Source: Gammaproteobacteria bacterium
GTDB taxonomy: Bacteria > Pseudomonadota > Gammaproteobacteria > JAJFJF01
Direction of reading: 5' to 3'
NCBI GenBank assembly: GCA_021774255.1
Contig: JAJFJF010000037.1
Location: forward strand, 1 to 62,237
Length of the DNA: 62,237 nucleotides
Shown: positions 58,187-62,237 of the stretch, one piece after another
How positions within the stretch are numbered: position 1 is the stretch's first letter
How the letters are laid out: every line of letters starts with the position of its first letter
The notes under the pieces: model-generated
Told to the model about the DNA's origin: nothing
Databases searched by the model: none
Seen by the model: the letters and a program-made list of their open reading frames with translations, nothing else
Position numbers and translations under genes: made by a program

Positions 58187-58463
58187 ATATTAGGCTCTCA
58201 GATGTCGCTGCAATTTCTTACTGCCTTGCTAAGCCTATTTTTACTTTCTCGAGATCCTGACTCTTAAAATAAAACGGCAATATGTTTGTTATCTGACTAG
58301 CTATATTGTTTCGCTTAAAACTTACCTTATGATGTTACGCTACACCTTAAGACAGGTAGAGTTAAAAATTCACACAGCTTGCCCTGTTTTTTTCAATTTA
58401 AGCGACACCAATTGGCGATTAGTGATTTGAAAGCCTAATAACGTAATTAAGCACTAGATTAGG
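58187..58463. other. Intergenic region before the astacin-like gene
   Basis: No ORF is supported in these 277 bases. They contain the shared upstream block at 58320-58352 and AT-rich sequence. The ATG at 58464 has no ribosome binding site at normal spacing (AGG lies immediately before it). Confidence 0.5.
58320..58352 (+). promoter_or_regulatory. Shared surface-gene upstream block, copy for 58464 onward
   Basis: ACTTAC, seven bases (CTTATGA), TGTTAC, GCTACACC and AGA at positions 31-33. It ends (at GTTAC) 125 nt before the start codon. Confidence 0.7.
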
Positions 58464-61400
58464 ATGGCTGCAAAGTCTATGCAGGGGTTCTTTCTAGTGC
58501 TCTTCTTGCTCTCTTCAACTCCTCTTGAGATTAACGCAAAATTTTCTCACAAACCTATTAAATATAACTATGGTTACATCACCGATGAAAATGGTGAGAA
58601 TCATCGTATTGACTATGAAATTCACGGCGATCAGGCTGTGATTGAAGGCGACATTATCATTGCCACTGAAGCAGAAATGGAAGCCAGCCGCTTGCGGGTA
58701 GAAGAAGGGCATGGGCCACTGAAACGCTCCTTAGTGTTGCCAAACAATGTTGGTCAAGATCTTTGGTGCATTGGTGATATAGCTTACGAAATCAGCGCTA
58801 GCTTTAGCAGTGATGCGGAAGCAGACATTAAGAGTGCTATAAAAACTTTTAATCAGTTGCCTATTGCACTTCGACTTGTTGAGCGAACCCCAGAAAATGC
58901 AGAGAATTACCCTGACTACATCCACTTTGTTGTTGAGCCTAAGGGTAAGTGTTATACATACGTTGGTCGAGCAACAGGAGAAAATAAAATTTTCCTGCCA
59001 GGTACTAAAATTGGCTGCCGTATTCTTCATGAGGTTGGCCACAAAATAGGCTTATACCACGAACATACTCGCTGTGATCGTGGTGGGTATATTAATATTG
59101 ATTGTGACAACATCGTGCCTGGAAAAGAATCTTCGTTTAATCAAAAGGTAATTGCCCTAGATACTGCAGGCAAAGAATACTATCCATTGGAGCCTGCAGG
59201 CCAAGGTTATGATTTAAATTCGATCATGCACTATGCCAGTACTCAGGGGGCGAAATCTTCTGCCGTGAATAATGGAAAGTATAGCCTGACGACAAAAGAT
59301 GGAGATAAAATTCCCTATAATAAAAACCAACCGTTCAGTGCTGGAGATATCGCTGCAATTAATTACCTCTATCCTGTTACAGGCGCCAGACGCGCGGGAG
59401 GTTTTTGTCCTATTCCTAATAGTCAAAGTCCTAGTCAAAGTCTTCTCCCGCCTCCTAGTGATCCAACCCTTATTTCAGATTGTGGAGCCTTATACAATAT
59501 TGGCTTAACACCAGAGCTCATGCAAGAAGGTGTCGTCATCAGACTCACCCAAGATATTAGCTGTTCTCAGATACAGGATCCCAAAGGCTTTAGACCCATT
59601 GGAACTGATTCTCAGCGTTTTAGAGGTACATTCGATGGAATGAATCACCATATTTCTGGCGTTAAAATTAATCGCCCTGAAGAGGATTTTATTGGAATAT
59701 TTGGCCTTGTCGAGGCGACTGGACAAATTTTGAATCTTAAAATATCAGGCAGCAGCATTACTGGCTATAGGTATGTGGGCGGCCTAGTGGGACATAGTAG
59801 GGGCTATATAGGGTTTAGTAGCACTGATATCAGGGTTGCTGGCAAATGGCTGGTTGGAGGCTTGGTGGGAGTGCAACGTGATATTTCTACCATCGAAGCT
59901 TGTACAAGCTTTGGTTCAGTAAAAGCGATTTTTGAGGCTACTGACGATCCTGTGGCTACGACCACCATAGGCGGCTTAGTGGGGAGTCTAGAAGGCGCAC
60001 GCATTATTAGCTCTAGCGCATTCGGATCCGTCATAACGAACATCTATAAAGGCGAAGTCGGCGGTTTGGTGGGGTGGAGTCGTCCTGGAGGACTAGTGCG
60101 GAAAATTGACATCATAGATTGTTGTGCGCATGGGAGTGTGTCAGGGGGTGATTTCACTGGCGGCTTAATTGGCCGCGACAGCGCGACGGCAGAATCCATT
60201 ATTACGTGCAGCTGCTTACTCAACAACCAAATCTCTGGTTTCGGGCAGGTTTCTCAAATAGTGGGCAGTTCTGTGGCCAACGGAATACCACCATCTGCTG
60301 CTTGTGGTCCTAATACAGCGTTCGAGCCTGATCCCATCCCTTTGTCAAAACGAGCAAATGGTAGAAATCCTAATATTCTTCCTTCAGCTATAAACCAAAC
60401 CATTATTAATAAAGATCTTATTAATAAGCAGCCCATTCAGCCTCAAGTAACAAAGCAGATGGCAACGTCTACTGCTGCACAGTCTGTCCCTGAATTGGTT
60501 CGCAGAAGAGAGCAGTATCAGCCGGATTCAATTGAGGAACTAGAACAGACTTGCGATGCTAACATAGGCAATAATTTTGCATCGAGCACTATATTTTATA
60601 ATCCAAAAAAATTAACTTCTGATGGTTCTTGTGAGAACGCCCAATTGACACAGTATTGTTGCAACAAATCAAAAAGTACCGCAGCCCCTCAAACCACTGT
60701 CAGCAATCCTACTGCGCTGCTAGACATCCACCCAAATGCTAACCTGATATTAGTTCAAGACATTGATTTGAACCAAGCGCGCCGCCGAGGTGATCATTTT
60801 ATTCCCTTAGGCAATAAGACACATCCCTTTACTGGTAGCTTTGATGGTGCTGGCTATAAAATTATTGGCTTTTCCCTGGACAAGGCTGAAGATAGCGTTG
60901 GGTTCTTTGGCGTTACTCAAGGCGCTTTTATCCAAAACGTGATTTTGTCAGATGTAAACGTTCAAGGTCAAAATGCCATCGGCGCTTTAATTGGTGAGAT
61001 GCATAATGGCACTGTCATGAATTGCATTATCACCGGTCAGATCACTGGTCATAATGCCGTGGGTGGTTTAATCGGCAAGTTATCTGGAAACGCTTATATC
61101 GCTAACAACGATGTCAATGTCACTGTCACCGGCATGGATGACGTCGGCGCTCTAGTAGGCCGCTTTGAGGCAGACCTCAATAGCATCATTACCTACAGTA
61201 GCGCTATAGGTAAAGTCAAAGGTCGGCACTGTGTGGGAGGCTTAGTGGGTAATCAAGCAGCATCACTAGGTGGTTGCTACGCCAACGTAAATGTCACGGG
61301 TATCAGTAACGTGGGCGGCTTGATTGGCAAGCTCAACGACACGGCCCTTCTAGCCAATAGCTATACCCGTAGCTCGGTGCAAGGTGAAAGGCCAGTAGGA

Positions 61401-62237
61401 GGCTTGGTTGGCTTAGCGGCTGGGGAAATCGTTGATACCTACGCAGATGCTTTTGTTCAAGGCAGCCAATTGGGTGGTTTAGTTGGTGTCGCTATCGGCA
61501 ATAGCACAGCCAGCAACAGCTACTGGAATATAAATACTGCTGAGCAAACGGCCAGCGCACTGGGTTTAGGGCGAACAGCTGAGCAAATGGCAAACCAAAC
61601 TACTTATGAAGAGTGGGACTTTGATACGATTTGGTATTTCGATGACTTTTGTGAGTGCCCACAATTGCGTGAGCAGATTTCTGAAGATTTGCTTGGCGAG
61701 CCTCCCATTCTGGTTTTTTCTGAAAGCGAAATCGAAAGCGAAAGCGAAAGTGTAGCGTCGTTGAGCCTATCGCTTAGCTTATCCGAGACGGAGAGCCTGA
61801 CTCAACAACCCGGGCAAAGTGCGTTGCCAACGTCTTCTCACAGCGAAAGCCAAAGCCAAACTAATTCGCTTTCTAACGGAATTACCTTTTCGCAGACACA
61901 AAGTGACAGCCAGGGTGATTCCCGCTCCAATGGCATTACCTTTTCGCAAACCCAAAGCAGTAACCAAAGTGATTCGCGTTCACCAGGGATTTCATTTTCA
62001 AAGACACAAAGCAATACCCAAATGGTTTCGCAGTCTTCTGAAGCTTCGTTTTCAGAGAGTAGCACGCATACTCAAAGTGGAAGCCAAAATAATTCGCTCA
62101 GCCTTTCACAAGCTTCCTCTGAAGTCTTTTCAGGTGAGCGCTCAAGTTCACAAAGCGATTCTGAAGCAACGAGCCTATCTCGCTCCGCGAGTGAGAGCCA
62201 CTCACATAGTCAATCAGAATTTGTATCTGAATCGCAG
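58464..62237 (+). CDS. Astacin-like (M12A) metalloprotease with GLUG repeats and Ser-rich region, partial
   Basis: The open frame runs 1258 codons from the ATG at 58464 to the window end without a stop. A signal peptide (about 1-25) is followed by a propeptide-like segment and an astacin catalytic domain with zinc site HEVGHKIGLYHEH (H189, H193, H199, E190) and Met-turn SIMHY (M255, Y257). Two GLUG blocks follow (from about 338 and 735), each with a capping segment such as FDGMNHHISGVKINRP or FDGAGYKI. After about residue 1090 come Ser/Gln/Glu repeats resembling cell-wall or mucin-like stalks. Astacins are common in animals and rarer in bacteria. No Shine-Dalgarno is seen. Confidence 0.88.
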   Translation, partial: MAAKSMQGFFLVLFLLSSTPLEINAKFSHKPIKYNYGYITDENGENHRIDYEIHGDQAVIEGDIIIATEAEMEASRLRVEEGHGPLKRSLVLPNNVGQDLWCIGDIAYEISASFSSDAEADIKSAIKTFNQLPIALRLVERTPENAENYPDYIHFVVEPKGKCYTYVGRATGENKIFLPGTKIGCRILHEVGHKIGLYHEHTRCDRGGYINIDCDNIVPGKESSFNQKVIALDTAGKEYYPLEPAGQGYDLNSIMHYASTQGAKSSAVNNGKYSLTTKDGDKIPYNKNQPFSAGDIAAINYLYPVTGARRAGGFCPIPNSQSPSQSLLPPPSDPTLISDCGALYNIGLTPELMQEGVVIRLTQDISCSQIQDPKGFRPIGTDSQRFRGTFDGMNHHISGVKINRPEEDFIGIFGLVEATGQILNLKISGSSITGYRYVGGLVGHSRGYIGFSSTDIRVAGKWLVGGLVGVQRDISTIEACTSFGSVKAIFEATDDPVATTTIGGLVGSLEGARIISSSAFGSVITNIYKGEVGGLVGWSRPGGLVRKIDIIDCCAHGSVSGGDFTGGLIGRDSATAESIITCSCLLNNQISGFGQVSQIVGSSVANGIPPSAACGPNTAFEPDPIPLSKRANGRNPNILPSAINQTIINKDLINKQPIQPQVTKQMATSTAAQSVPELVRRREQYQPDSIEELEQTCDANIGNNFASSTIFYNPKKLTSDGSCENAQLTQYCCNKSKSTAAPQTTVSNPTALLDIHPNANLILVQDIDLNQARRRGDHFIPLGNKTHPFTGSFDGAGYKIIGFSLDKAEDSVGFFGVTQGAFIQNVILSDVNVQGQNAIGALIGEMHNGTVMNCIITGQITGHNAVGGLIGKLSGNAYIANNDVNVTVTGMDDVGALVGRFEADLNSIITYSSAIGKVKGRHCVGGLVGNQAASLGGCYANVNVTGISNVGGLIGKLNDTALLANSYTRSSVQGERPVGGLVGLAAGEIVDTYADAFVQGSQLGGLVGVAIGNSTASNSYWNINTAEQTASALGLGRTAEQMANQTTYEEWDFDTIWYFDDFCECPQLREQISEDLLGEPPILVFSESEIESESESVASLSLSLSLSETESLTQQPGQSALPTSSHSESQSQTNSLSNGITFSQTQSDSQGDSRSNGITFSQTQSSNQSDSRSPGISFSKTQSNTQMVSQSSEASFSESSTHTQSGSQNNSLSLSQASSEVFSGERSSSQSDSEATSLSRSASESHSHSQSEFVSESQ
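61875..62036 (+). repeat. Three 54-bp tandem repeats in the Ser-rich tail
   Basis: Three 18-residue units begin NGITFSQTQSDSQGDSRS, NGITFSQTQSSNQSDSRS and PGISFSKTQSNTQMVSQS. Copies one and two are close in DNA as well as protein, so recent duplication is likely. The repeat lies in the presumed stalk of the astacin-GLUG protein; shorter Ser-X repeats continue to the window end. Confidence 0.85.

Noticed and set aside
55442..62237. A CRISPR array or other spaced DNA repeat, from the regular GLUG pattern.
   Set aside because: The repetition is at protein level with varied DNA, inside long open frames, and has no identical repeat or spacer structure.

Overview
The window is a stretch of gammaproteobacterial chromosome. 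The backbone genes and their order point there: rpmI-rplT-pheST, ihfA with a MerR-like gene and tRNA-Pro, barA-rlmD-relA-mazG, clpB, aerobic hemF, lexA, dinB, mutH, cls, an opp operon and csrA. Eukaryote-like and virus-like accessory genes suggest a protist- or host-associated lineage, perhaps near the Legionellales. That placement is inference.

Layout. 1-4.0 kb holds the translation operon (L35 end, L20, PheS, PheT). 4.0-15.6 kb interrupts the usual pheT-ihfA junction with a cytochrome b561 gene and two huge paralogous membrane proteins of 1442 and 1764 aa on the minus strand. 15.6-16.4 kb resumes with ihfA, the MerR-like gene and tRNA-Pro. 16.5-25.5 kb carries BarA (minus strand), then RlmD, RelA, MazG, a PAP2-like protein and a YihY-like protein. 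25.5-28.2 kb is clpB behind a sigma-32-type promoter. 28.4-29.4 kb encodes a protein resembling the poxvirus VP39 mRNA cap 2'-O-methyltransferase. 29.5-39.1 kb has a two-component pair, a thymidine-phosphorylase-family enzyme, a P-type ATPase, a universal stress protein, gene remnants including an Hsp20 tail, and an M48 lipoprotein protease. 39.1-47.9 kb has hemF, an orphan six-helix membrane protein, a PAS histidine kinase, a lexA-small ORF-dinB SOS group, mutH, a second stress protein and cls. 48.0-55.2 kb has oppA, B, C and a fused DF gene, then csrA and a TPR lipoprotein. 55.4 kb to the end holds two GLUG-repeat surface proteins, the second with an astacin-type protease domain and running off the window.

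Main observation. Five accessory genes (4889-9217, 9729-15023, 40280-41170, 55442-58186 and 58464 onward) lie in three separate places. They share an upstream block, ACWTAC-N7-TGTTAC-N-C-Y-A-N7-AGA, at fixed internal spacing and 66-125 nt before the start codon. All five encode secreted or membrane proteins and none has a clear Shine-Dalgarno sequence, so they look like one dispersed regulon of surface proteins with its own promoter or operator.

Other threads are palindromic GTAGGGGC-type intergenic repeats, a structured csrA leader, a hairpin over the dinB ribosome binding site, and a lexA promoter overlapped by repeated GYTCTC half-sites. All calls come from reading the sequence; no database search was run.
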